Shown one piece after another: positions 1-11,800 of a DNA stretch of 64,000 nucleotides; position 1 is the stretch's first letter; every line of letters starts with the position of its first letter. Source of the DNA: Ramazzottius varieornatus. Its lineage: Eukaryota; Tardigrada; Eutardigrada; Parachela; Ramazzottiidae. The translations under genes and the position numbers were made by a program. The notes beneath the pieces are model-generated. The model was not told the origin of the DNA. It saw only the letters and a program-made list of their open reading frames with translations, and made no database searches. The stretch covers positions 248,001-312,000 of the forward strand of contig BDGG01000007.1 in NCBI GenBank assembly GCA_001949185.1. Direction: 5' to 3'.

Positions 1-835
<835 letters not shown>

Positions 836-1390
836 CTTTCCGAAATGAAGCTGTAGTATCAGTAACCTTAAGGAGTCAGCAGACTTTGCATGGAACCCTC
901 AGTATCAAGAAGTATGAATGGATGAGAAGAAAGAAATCCAACTATTCAAACACATGGGAAATCAACAAGTTACAAGTACGAGTAGAATTAATTTTTAAAA
1001 TACCCCTCCGCGCAAGAGGAGCTTAGGGTGCGGGATGTCTTAGCTAGACAGCCTACGCACATCTGCGTGGGCCGGCTGATGGTATGCCGTGCGGGATTTC
1101 TCGGCTGGTTCATCCCTGTGGGAGAGATTAGTAGAAACCAACAAAGTCGGAAAAAGGCGCGCTTCCTCGTCCGGCTCAGCTTGCGCATGACGTTTACGGT
1201 CAGTTGGTCCAGTGACCGCAGTGCATTACTCAGTGGTCAGTGAAGTGCGCTCCGTTGAGCAAAACCTGCACAAGCTCGCCATTCACGCCATGTTCAGTTG
1301 CACTGGCATGCCGAGGCCTGGTTAGGTTTTGCAAACTTGCTCGTCAGTGCAGCTGTATTGATCTTCGTCTTCCAGAATCTGATTATTTGA
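836..1390. other. Intergenic, MCM3 to Tc1-like MITE
   Basis: Divergent upstream region between MCM3 (-) and the 53BP1-like pseudogene (+). It presumably includes the MCM3 promoter, but no core element was identified. Short ORFs on both strands show no family features and overlap each other. Around 1028-1110 there are short self-complementary GC-rich words (CTACGCAC...GTGGGCC) that were not resolved into a defined element. Confidence 0.4.
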
Positions 1391-1652
1391 TACAGTCCTA
1401 CCTGTGAGATGTGAAAATTGCTTCTTCTGCAACCGAACAGCGTTTCTGCACGAGACTGCTGGCCATTCACTGGGCAGCACGATCAGCTGTTCGACGTCCG
1501 GTTATGACTTGACCTGATCGAGTAATCAAGCGCATGTCCGATCAGCTGGTCGGTCTCATGCGAACAGCATGGCGAGCAGCCCCGTGTATACACTTACCGT
1601 CCGGGACTGAAATCGGGCGTTTGAACTGTCACATCTCACAGGTATGACTGTA
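1391..1652. mobile_element. Tc1/mariner-like MITE with 24-bp terminal inverted repeats
   Basis: The left end 1391-1414 (TACAGTCCTACCTGTGAGAT...) and right end 1629-1652 (...CTCACAGGTATGACTGTA) are inverted copies matching at 23 of 24 positions. Both ends carry TA next to a CAGT-type terminus, which is the pattern of Tc1/mariner insertion into TA. The ~260-bp interior has no coding capacity, so it is non-autonomous. Confidence 0.75.
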
Positions 1653-1754
1653 CCTGGATAACTGGCTTTCTAACTTCCCAACTCAGAAATTCCCGTTCCT
1701 GGAGTAGTTTTCTCACCCCTCCACCGAAACTGTCTATCGCGAAAAGCTTAACCT

Positions 1755-3176
1755 TTGTTCTTCGCAGATTCCATGAGTAGTTGCGATGTCGGAGGGGAAA
1801 AGTGTAAGGGCGGAGGTTGCCGTGACAGAGGGGAAGATGGATGTCGCGATCGCCGAAGAAGACCGAGCTCCGAAACGTCGTCGCCCGGTCGCTCCTGCTT
1901 CGCCGTAGAAACGTGCTCAGAGCAAGCCTTATCGCACGGGGTTCTGCACCATAGACGTTTTTCACATTGAATTATCCGACGAGTAACTACTACCACGGCT
2001 TACTACAAAGATGGCGAACTGATGTTCACGAGGAGACTCGAGGTAAGTCGAACTTTGTCAAACATAACTAATGCGTAAATGACTAATATAAACACAAAAC
2101 TGCATTACCTCGGGGCTTTTAGCCGACGGAAGAGGTTAAGCACACTGACGACGACAAAGTCAGAAAGATTGGGAGCAACAAGTTTTGCGCGGACCAGAAA
2201 GAGTTCCAGAAGGAAGAAGAGCACAGGATGTTCCCTTTTCGCGACCACTACTTCGTCTTGACCGGTAGTACTGCCGACGATCCCGGCTTCATCCGTGAGA
2301 GTCTCGAAGAGCTGATTGTTGCCCTGGACGGCAATGTTGTGAGAGACTTTGAACGTCTAGTCAAGGTAATCACGTAGTACCAGCCAAAGATAGGGCTAGA
2401 GCAAATGATGTGAACCAGATCGCTGACTCGAGTGGCGCACGTTTGTATTGCTTGAACTGAACGTGTGTGCCACTTGGGAAAACGATCGTTTTCCCAACCA
2501 CCGCATTCTTTCTGGTATTCTTTCAGATCGAAGGAAAGCGCTTCTTGGTGGCACCCAGCTGCCTCTCTACGGATAAGTACTTCCAGTGTCTGGCAGCTGA
2601 ATTTCCATGCGTCTCCCGCAAATAAATCCTGGACGCGTATGAGACCCGCAAAAATGGAGGTTTTGCTTTAGCCTTCGAGAAGTATCGCTTGCCGGCGGGC
2701 AAAGACAACAACAAGCTGGTCGACTGGTATGGATTATTTTATTTCGAAATGTATGAGTTTTTATCTGATTATTTAGCATATTCGAGTTTCTCATCAGGAA
2801 AGCACGAGAGGGGCTGCTGGACAACGCCGGAATCGGTCTATTCGGATCAAGAGGATTCGTTTCATCCTGGACGACTGCCTTACGAGCAGCCAAAACTAAT
2901 CCTGGTAATCCGGTCAGCATCGAAGGAGCGATGTTCGAAGAACATCGTACGTCGTAAAGCTGCGACTCGTTTCCTACGTTAGTGACGAACCGATTTTAGT
3001 TTACCCTTCCAGACTGGCCGAAGTTGGAATGCATCATCTCGAACGGTTGGGTCGACAACGTCGTGGTTCGAAAGGCCCGCGCGAACGGAATTCCTCTCGT
3101 CAAGGAGGAATGGATCATCCAGACGCTGATCCACGGAGAGAAGCAAGCCTTCGAAAAACATATCGCCGTTCATTAG
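1755..3176 (+). pseudogene. 53BP1-like pseudogene (lacks Tudor exons; stops in frame)
   Basis: This is a partial relative of the intact gene at 8815-12559. Recognisable blocks are an N-terminal piece sharing KPYRTG and YYKDGELMF with the neighbour, then about 2122-2365 (FPFRDHYFVLTGST, BRCT1 start), about 2527-2726 (FLVAPSCLSTDKYFQCLAAE, FEKYRLPAGK), about 2800-2948, and the last exon about 3014-3176 (WIIQTLIHGEKQAFEKH). The Tudor region is absent. The conserved Trp of BRCT1 (SHKWILD in the neighbour) is a TAA stop at 2623-2625. Near 1907 and 1981 the N-terminal reading hits TAG and TAA, the latter with a frame change. A hairpin element lies in the intron at about 2416-2496. Expression as a shortened form cannot be excluded, but the stops argue for a decayed tandem duplicate. 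Confidence 0.75.
2416..2496. mobile_element. AAGTGGCGCACG-family hairpin element
   Basis: GAGTGGCGCACGTTTG...AACGTGTGTGCCACTTGG, with the flanking tail AAACGATCG. It lies in an intron of the 53BP1-like pseudogene. Confidence 0.75.
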
Positions 3177-3424
3177 AACAGTCAAAGTTTTTTCCACTCG
3201 TATGTTCTAGTTTTCCATTAGTTGATGGTCATTCCGGACAGATATACCGCAGTGGGTCAAATTTTGTTGAAATTTCACTTCGACCGGTTACCGTTTTACC
3301 GTACTCCTACACCGTAAACGATGTTCGAGTTCTTTCTGATTTTATTTCTTTGTTGTCTGTTGAAGACGTTAATCTAAGTAGCATAAAGAACAGGTTAAGC
3401 TTTTGGAAAGAACAAAACTGAAGT

Positions 3425-4584
3425 TTATATCGGACAAGTGCCCTCGACTGCTGGCGAATCCCAAAATGTTTGGAAAAGTAACGAGCAAAGCAAGAAGAAG
3501 CTCACTGTAGCGAAGGACTCACACTCCGAAGTCTTGCTTAGAACTGAAACAGAAGATAAGTGTTAACTGATCGCGATTACTACGAGTACAGTCCGATGTT
3601 AAAGACTGATCGTGATTTTTGAAGGTCGCTCTTACTCATGTAAACCTGACGGCTGGAAATGAGCTGCAGCATCCAGCAGCCCCAAAACATCGAGTCGAAG
3701 GGATGCGAAGAGGACCTCCATATCACCGCTGGTAGCTTCAATACCACGGCAAAAAGCGAGACCACCATCCCGTTGAGAAAGAAACCGAAGGACGGAGCTG
3801 GGTTGTCACCTGAAGAAAAAACCGTACTAAACGAAAGATGAACAAATTGATTCACATGCGCGTTCTTCCGGGACTTTCGATGTATCTTACCTCGCCTCGA
3901 TCTCAGTCGTTTGATCCCGACGAAGGATGTGCCAAGAAGGAATATCCCGTGCGCTAAGCACAGATTGATCTCGTAACTGCGAAAGGACAGCAGAGAAGGA
4001 CTTCTCCGGGACCTTTGAGATTCTTACCGAACGCCGAAATGAGAAGCCGTTTCTGAAATTCCCACTCCAGCAAGTCGACCGACAAAGCGCTCGACACCTC
4101 GGAGTCCTTTGCTCTCCAGCTTATCCAGTTGACGTAGGCATCAACCATCATGACTACCAGCAGGAATCTCCACAGTACCTGGAAAGACGCGAAAATCTGC
4201 ACTGTAAGTCTGCAACACGTGATGAACAAACAGAAACGGAAATGCGCGAACGAAACGGGGTATGCAAACCTTAGGGCCAGTGTTGTATAGAACATGTCGA
4301 TAGGCTGCACGCTTCTGTAGAAGGATGTCCAGGAATATCCCTAGATTGTCGTGCTCGATGTATTCGTCCACATGCTTTCCGCAGGAGCTCTGAAAACAAC
4401 AGCACTCTAATTACTTTATCAAGAAGGAATCTTGGCATTTTCATGAAGAGGCAAAACGCATCTTACACACACAAGTCTGCAGCTTGACGACGGAGGAAGT
4501 GTAGCGAACGAAAAGAGATTCCGTCGGCTCCTCACACCAAACGCAACGCAATGTCGATCTCAGTTTCTCCGGAGCACTGTCCAT
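3425..4584 (-). CDS. ARV1: ARV1 lipid-homeostasis protein
   Basis: ARV1 is an ER membrane protein needed for sterol and lipid distribution and GPI-anchor synthesis. Six exons: 4584-4471, 4389-4270, 4178-4028, 3953-3891, 3809-3636 and 3543-3425 (stop TAA). They join in phase to give about 246 residues, near the family size. The N-terminal ARV1 homology domain shows a CVWC pair and a CSSCGK pair (zinc-type CxxC motifs), then HVDEYIEHDN and AAYRHVLYNTG, matching the family's VDKYIEYD and AYRHILFN blocks. Hydrophobic segments follow (FLLVVMMVDAYVNW, GIFLLGTSFVGI, MVVSLFAVVLKLPAVIW). The upstream decayed 53BP1 copy on the other strand ends about 250 bp away, so the 3' ends converge. Exon 3 could start slightly upstream. 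Confidence 0.88.
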
Positions 4585-5543
4585 CCTTGCAAAGGTAACG
4601 CACGTGAAGAGACGCGATTCCTTTTCCGAGGAGAGTGAATCAGCAGTGAGCGACCGGAAGTGGGCAAATCATTTGGTCAAAATAATTTGGGTGTCGCCAC
4701 TGTCGCGCCCCCGCGCCCTCGATTTTTCAGCCCCCTGGCCGTCGCTACAGATCGAGTAAAGTCAAGCAGCTTGTTTCAGTTTTTTAGGAAAGCGAAAATG
4801 GGGCACACTTATGTGTATACATCAGTTCGAGTTTGGCCTGACGGTTCACGCGGCTTCATGCAAGCAAGGGTTTCCAGTCAAGACCGGAAATTGTAGGCTA
4901 GGAGTCATGAAGTGGTGATACGTAAAGCTACTGGTCTGCTGCGGTGCGTATCTTCATTCAATAAACCTTGTCTGATGAGTGCTTCTGAACGGAATCAAGA
5001 GTACCGAAATACTGCGATTGTCCTAGCGTTATCGGAGCTGTAAATATTCAACAAGGATTTGCTGTTTCTGAACCTCGGGTGGTATACTGCCGCACCGCCC
5101 TAGGTAATTCCAGTCACTAGGAACGTCGAACTGATGTCTTCTGTCAGTTTCGATATACCGACGTCACAGAATACTCTTCGTGGCGTTGCAGGATTGCACT
5201 GGCTGATAGTGCGTGGCCGAGATGGGAGGGAATGCTTCTCTATAGGGTACAAATGAGGTGGTTAACATTGAGCCCTTGAAACAGACAGCAGGAACGTCTA
5301 GAACTTGTGATTTCCGGGCTTGATGTCACGGAAATCATGTAATCCCACCCTATCGTTTGTTCCCAGCTTTTCCATTCTGCCGTTCCAACCCTGTCCTCCC
5401 ACGGTGGAAAATTCCATCTCTTGTTTATCAGAGCCATTTATGGTGGTCGTTTTTCCACCATTTCCGGCCCTAGCCAAACCGTTCCAACGGGCTAGCCGCC
5501 ACTGGGCAGACCGCTGACGCCCAGGGAGTACTTTAAACTACCG
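4585..5543. other. Intergenic, ARV1 to Tigger-like element
   Basis: It holds the ARV1 upstream region. Small ORFs (for example 4660-4896) have no recognisable domain and no splice partners. No RNA gene was seen. Confidence 0.4.
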
Positions 5544-5729
5544 ATGAAGTGGGACAGATTTGGGTCCCAGTGGTTGCAAAACTCCCGCTTGGCAAAGTTC
5601 AAATATAGTGGGATTAGCTGTAATTCGCGTTTATTTATCATTCCGTTCTCGGAAAGCCACGACAGCCAAAACCCGACTAACCTCGATTTCTATTCGAGCG
5701 TACCATACACATAATATACAAATTCAAAT

Positions 5730-7676
5730 TTACTGGTCGTCCATCTCTTCATCAGACTCGCCAGAATTATCAGAACCATTTGCATCTTTAATCTCGCTAT
5801 CATCAGACCGAAGAAAAGAAGAGTTTTTGTAGAAACTTACATCGAAAATATTATCATTTTCGTCAACAGTATCACCCTCGCTGAGCGTAGGATATCAAGC
5901 ATTAACCTTCTGAATAGCTGGAGGAGTGTAATCTTCTTCAAGCTCTTCGTCTTTCCGACATATCTCGGAGGCGTAAAACGATTTACGCACAGTATCAACG
6001 GTGACTCTATCCCACGATCTTGATATCATATGCACAAACTCCATCTTCCCTGGGGGCGCAATTTATTCTTTCTTTGTGGAACTGATATCATTTCTGCACC
6101 AAGCCCGATATTCGGCCTTCAGAAGCAAACGGTACAGTCGTCTGCGGATTATAACAGAATGCCGGGGAAGCATTTAGAAGCTCAACAAACAACATGACCG
6201 GACTGTTTTTTCAATTGGCGCACGCTCTGGGCCAATACCACTGAAAACGTGCGCCAGTTGGTGAAAATTTATTTACTTTAGTGGCGCACGTTGTCAGTGT
6301 AAGTGGCTGGAAACGTGCGTCGCTCGGGACAACGATCTTGTCGAGTCTGTTTGCCGCGCTCCCTTTTGGAAAACTGGGAGCTTCCTCGAGCATTCTGAAA
6401 TAATCGGAGCACGACATATTTTGAAGGATTCTTTGAACAGCTTGTTGACGCTCACGTCGAGTGACTGCTACTGACCTGTCATCCCCGGTGGGATTATGAT
6501 CTGCTGCACTTGCCGTGCCAAAAGTAGTTCTGTACTTTCTTCCATGACGTGGACTGAGAAGTGATCTCGAAACAAGACCGAAGTTCCCCTATTCACGGGC
6601 GCCGGAAACAACCGGTTAACATAGTCCTCCTCAAACTTACTGCTCCACCAGGCCTTTTTAGCGCTTCCAACAATGACATTAGAAGGAGCTTTCAGTTGCG
6701 ACACGAAGTTAGCCGACAACTGTCCACTTTTCGGAGCTGTCTTGAAGACGATCTCGGCAGGGAATTTAGTTCTGTCAACTGCGATCGTTAGATTGATCAT
6801 CATTCCCTGCTTATCACCCTGCGGGTGCTCCACCGAAACCTACGACCACATCAAAATTTGTACGTTGTCTCCATAAGATTGCATGCAGCAATATAACCAC
6901 CCTGCCCACCAAAGTAATCAAAACACAGCGAACCCTGCACATACGGTAAAGCAAGCAATCGGTACCGTTTGAGTTCTTTAGGCGAGATAGTTTTGTTCCC
7001 TGGTGAAACCAAGCGAACCATGGTCTGGTCAGAGTTGAAGGTTCTGCTCTTGGGAGTTTTCTCCTTGTAGATATATTCCTGAATTTGCGGAAAGAAGAAC
7101 TGGTGGAATTCCTAAAAACACAGCCGAGAATATTTTCCAGTTTTGACCAAATTTTGGCACGTACGGCCAGCCATTACATATACTACATACCACCATGGTG
7201 GGTCGTAACAGGAATATGAACTGGAGATTGATTCGAAATCTTGCACTTACGAGATCCGCCGATGTAAACGTCAGCTTTCTTCCTATAACCGTAATGGCGC
7301 GATACACAAGCTTGAACGTCCTCCTGAATCGCAGAACGCACATGTCAGAAGCTTTAAAGTCTGTGACGCCATGGTCCCGAAGCACGATTTCGCGAGCTTT
7401 GTCCTGAAGATCGATATTCCGTAACTCGAGCTCGAGAGCCCTTTGCGCCAAAGTGAACTGGTAAGCTTCAACCTCCATCTTCGGATATCTAGCGGGACGT
7501 TTCTTCCTAATTTCTGGAGGTCCAGAAGGCATGTTGATCCACCGTCCCAACGTATATTTCGGGATATTCACTCGGATAGCGAATTCCCTGATGGTCACGC
7601 CGCTGATTGCCTTCTCAGCATGATAGTCATCCGCGATCCGGCGCTTCTCAGCGTCCGAGTAATGATTCTGACTCAT
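5730..7676 (-). pseudogene. Tigger/pogo-type DDE transposase, disrupted
   Basis: It begins MSQNHYSDAEKRRIADDY with an HTH (TIREFAIRVNIPKYTLGRWI), then a DDE_1-type catalytic core. The first Asp is in TFNSDQTMV, the second in the VLFRDHFSVHV block (normally LxxDSFxxH), and the third in SLDVSVNKLFKESF. An in-frame TAG at 6468-6470 lies exactly where the family has a Leu-Gln-Pro-Leu-Asp block. A second stop occurs downstream (near 6070), and the reading frame is interrupted by the hairpin insertion at about 6207-6363. The C-terminus is acidic (SDNSGESDEEMDDQ), ending at 5730. Introns near 7250 and 7110 look spliceable. It is not expected to be functional as it stands. Confidence 0.75.
6207..6363. 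mobile_element. Double AAGTGGCGCACG-family hairpin, inserted in the Tigger-like transposase
   Basis: Two hairpins in tandem (CAATTGGCGCACG...CGTGCGCCAGTTGG and TAGTGGCGCACG...AACGTGCGTCGCTCGG), then the family tail GATCTTGTCGAG, TGTTTGCCGCGCTCCC. Transposase coding sequence resumes on both sides. Confidence 0.8.
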
Positions 7677-7943
7677 CACAATGGCTATATCAAGATTTTC
7701 AGAGCAAAAAAGAAGAAGCGCAAGAGACAAAGGAAACCTCGTTATCTCAGCCGGATAGAAATCAAGTTCTCTTGCTAACAATCGGCAGAGAAACCACTGT
7801 AAATAAGCGATCAGCTGTTTCCGGCTGCTAATATTAGTCAAAAAAGACCGTGACCGGGGGCTGTTTTACGCTGAGCAGGACCCAAACCTGTCCCACTTCA
7901 TAGGAATTTTCAAGTATGGACTGTCGCAAGGGGATGCCGAAAG

Positions 7944-8604
7944 TAGTGATGTTCTAATATAGTAATATTATATTAAAGTAGATGATAGTAGCATCTACTA
8001 TATTTAGTAATATTTAGTAAACAGAATTTTGCACCGCATTCCAATATTTATATTTTAGTAGCTTGAAACCGGAAGTGCCATATTTTATTATTATTAAGTT
8101 GTCCATCATCCATAGTAAAATAAATTTAATACGGGTTAACGCTACCGCTGATTCGAAAAACTGGTTGATTCGCTGAGTTCGTGCGTTGGCTTCTCGATGT
8201 GCGACCACGCCTTATAAAGTGCGCCACACCATAATGATGCCTCTACAGCAGTACAGTAGGGCTACTGCAGAATAAATACCCTTGAACATCGTGCACCTGC
8301 ATACAGTCTGACACTTCAATCGGCCATGTTACAGTGTGCAGGTGCAGGGTGCAGGGTGCAGGCTGTACTACGGTATTTTTGCTGATCTGATGGTTGTGAT
8401 TCTGTATCTTTAGATCTTCCGTCGAGCTCTCCGATATTAAAATATATTTTAACAACAAACCCCCGAAAGTTCTACTATAGTAATATTTTATTAAATCAGG
8501 TAGACGTTTTACTATAGTGGTGGTCACTTATTAGAACTTTGATGGACGGCGGATATTTGTCTTTATTATATTAGATCTCATTAACCCATATTAGAACATC
8601 ACTA
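7944..8604. mobile_element. Non-autonomous hAT-like element with 8-bp target duplication
   Basis: The ends TAGTGATGTTCTAATATAG (7944-7962) and CCATATTAGAACATCACTA (8586-8604) are inverted copies with about 17 of 19 matching. GCCGAAAG is present directly before (7936-7943) and directly after (8605-8612) the element. An 8-bp duplication with a TAGTG-type terminus is the hAT signature. The interior is AT-rich, has no transposase, and includes a short GCAGGGT tandem at about 8332-8362. Confidence 0.85.
8332..8363 (+). repeat. 7-bp tandem repeat inside the hAT-like element
   Basis: GTGCAGG / GTGCAGG-type units (GTGCAGGTGCAGGGTGCAGG...) are repeated about four times. Confidence 0.7.
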
Positions 8605-8814
8605 GCCGAAAGTCAATGGTTAAGGAAGCGTGCGCGACTCATTTTTCCAGCTGATAACAAAATCGCGGACTCTTTCAGAGGATCGGAGTTCGAACTCCAT
8701 GCGGACTCGGGAGATTCTGTCCAGAAGCTTCGCTGTCCGAGAATTTTGATCTCCGTTTTTAGGTCTAGGCTTCCTGGAGTGACCTGACTGCGATGAGCGG
8801 CGGAAGGGCCCGGA

Positions 8815-11800
8815 ATGGATGACATGGACGTGCCGCAGAACGGCAGGCACGACGACACGATGGAAGCAGCCGAAGAAGAGACATCTCGTCACTCCGGGAC
8901 TGCTTCTGGTGACGGGAAGCCATATCGTACGGGGATGTGTGTCAGAGAGGTGGTCATCGTTGAGACCTTCCGACGAGAGACAAGGACGAAGGAATATTAC
9001 GAAGATGGTAAACTGATGTTTGCGTCGAAGCCAGCTGTAAGACGGTTTTCCCAATTGATTATTGATTGATCGTTGTTTGAGTTTTATTGAAATTTTTGTT
9101 TTCAGGTAAACGAAGAAAGCCAGGATGATAAGAAAACGTCGCACAATGTCAGTGCGATCAGCACTGCCAAATTCCAGACGGCTAAAGCCGAAACTGGAGG
9201 AGTAGGCACTCTCTCTGACGAGAAGAAGACCGGTTCAGCTGATGCGCAGAAGAATGGCCGAATAAACGGTCCCGAACAGTCGAAGTCGCCCATCGCGCCT
9301 TACGTGTTCGCCAAATATTCCGATAACGTGTATTATCTAGCTCAAGTTCTTCCGAAATCCGATTCTCATTCTGGGTAAGCAGGAACGTTTCTTCTGCCGC
9401 AGGAGTAACTCTGGGATTTTCATGTGACGAATTTTTGCATAAATCTTTTTCGTATGCAGGACGGTGACAGTCAAATTTTCCGACTCGAACGACGAGCTGA
9501 AAGTCAAGGAAGCTTCTGTTCTACAGCCAAAGGAATGGCTGCAACCGGGTCGTGCGGTATTGGTCAGAGACAAGAGAAGAGACGATGTCGAAATGGACTT
9601 CGAGGAAGCCGTTATTAAGCGAGTCATCCGGGAAGAAGGCAAGCCTCCGAGATACGCCGTGCGACTTGTCAGTGAAGGCGAAGATACCAAAGTTACTCGA
9701 GAGTAAGATCTATCCTACATTTTCCCATTGCTGTGAATAAGCCCTGAGAAGTACGTGATGAAACTGAACGAATGGGAAATAACTTCATTTGTGTTTACGA
9801 AATTCATCGGAGTAAATCTCCTCCAAGTTCTTCTCTTTCAGGGTGGCTATATCCGAAATTGGCATCGAAGAAAATGAAGTGTGGAAGCATCAGGATGGAA
9901 ATCAGGAGCCGAAAAGTGAAGTCACGAAGATGAAGAAAGAAGATGGGAGGAATACGGAAACTCCGCCAACTGATCGGGGTAAGTAATTTCAGCCTATTTC
10001 CCCAGCTGTCTTCCCTGGTGATAACTTCGATGAGGCTTTTCAGGAACCGCAAAGAAGACGAATGGTGCTCGCTGTGACAGAGGAAAGAGCACGACAACTT
10101 CTGCAGCTGCCCACAAGATGAAGAAATCCACAGACGCCAGAACTTCTCGAGATACGCGCAGTCCTTCCGCTCTTAGCTCAGCAGTCGAGGAAGACCGAAA
10201 GACATTCCGCATTGGCAAGATTCAGTACCACAAAGGTGATTTGGAAAGTCTGGTTGAAATCAAACCGGTGGTTGACGAACGATTGTGTTGCAGATGAGCA
10301 CGTCTTTTCCAAATGGGCCATGGACGATCGCTGGTATGCTGGCATCATCGAGGGAGTCGAACGATCGTAAGTGTTTCCGTTTCTGTCGCAATAAAGTTTG
10401 CAGTTTTGTGGCTGTTGAAATGAATCTGGTTCCTAGGCGTTTCCAAGTAAAGTGGTGCGAAACTGGAGCGATCGACAAGGTCGTGCCTGATCTGATCGTC
10501 CGAGCGAAAGACGTTCTCGTCAAAGGCGCTCCCATTCACACGTTTTCAGGTAAGCCTTGTCTGCTCCTTTTTTGTACGAAATATGAAGCTGCACATGGGT
10601 TGCCGTCGAAGCTGATGAGCTCTCATGCTCGATTTAACTCGTAAATTACCTTTTTCTCTACGGAGAAGACCTGTGTAAAGGGCCGTGCTGGGCACTACCC
10701 TGTTGATAGCTGACAGGGCCGTGCTGAACACCAACCTGTTCGACATTCTCGTAGAAAAACGACCAAATAATAACTTTTCATGCCTTAACATCTAGATCCG
10801 TTCCGGGTTTTTTTATCATCTTTCGTTTCTGCATTTCAGAAGGGAAGCAGTTCTACGATGATGGCCACGTCGAAAGCTACAGCGAGAATGGGCAGCATCT
10901 GTGCGTGGACAAACGAGGCGTTGTCAAACCGTGAGTAAAGCCTTGAGTCGAGGTTTTGCTGGTGCGGGTTGCTGCTATGTTTCTTTGTCCACAGGAAGCC
11001 CTTCGAAGTCATGATGATGGAGAACAACGATATCAAGTTGGCCAAGAAACTGGCCAAAGAACTTGGTGGAAGCTCCAAAGACCCAAAATCCACTAGTGCA
11101 GCGAAAGAACCTAAATCCGCTACCGCGACTAGCACTAGAGAACGTACCACAGAGAAGTCAGCTACCCGCCAGTCCCGAAGCGTCAGTAAGTTTCTAGTAT
11201 GGACAACAAGCGAGCTTAGCAGACAAAGTCCAAGATCGATTTTCCAAGTGACGCACGTTTTCCTATAACATCGAGTACGTGCGCCACTTGAGGATACAAT
11301 TTTGTTGGGTTGGTCTGCTGAACACAAAGTTGGTAAACGATAGGGTATCTGTGGCTTTTTCAGAGCGTCCTCGTTCGCCTACGCCAGAGAGTATTCCACC
11401 GTCCAGGTCTGCTCGCAAGTCAATGAAGCGGGACGCTGATGCAGAGACTGGACTGACTTCACCAGCAGAGGCAACTTCCGGTCGTCCGCCTCTCCGTAAC
11501 TGCAGTTTCATCGTGACCAATGGCTCGTCGGACCCTTCTTTCATCCGAGATGATCTTGTCGAGATGATCGACATGCTGGGTGGAGCTGTCCTTGCCGAAT
11601 TTGACAGTCTGGCCGAGGTAAGAATATTGTTCACCACTCCGAATTTAGGGTCAAGAACGCGACAATAATCTCGGTATCATTTTAGTGTGGAGGGAATAAG
11701 TTCTTGGTTGCACCCAACTGCTGCCGTACGGCCAAGTATCTGCAGTGCTTGGCAGCTAACTTCCCGTGCGTTTCCCACAAGTGGATTCTGGATACCAACG

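Larger units (their letters stand above)
5544..7901 (-). mobile_element. pogo/Tigger-like DNA transposon with TIRs
   Basis: The left end 5544-5568 (ATGAAGTGGGACAGATTTGG...) and right end 7877-7901 are inverted copies matching at about 23 of 25 positions. The element is 2.36 kb and contains one transposase-like gene in minus orientation. A hairpin element is inserted inside it at about 6207-6363. No clear target duplication was recognised at the borders. Family assignment rests on the encoded helix-turn-helix plus DDE domains. Confidence 0.8.

Noticed and set aside
8219..8230. GTGCGCCAC inside the hAT-like element as a hairpin-family copy
   Set aside because: No opposing arm and no family tail words nearby.
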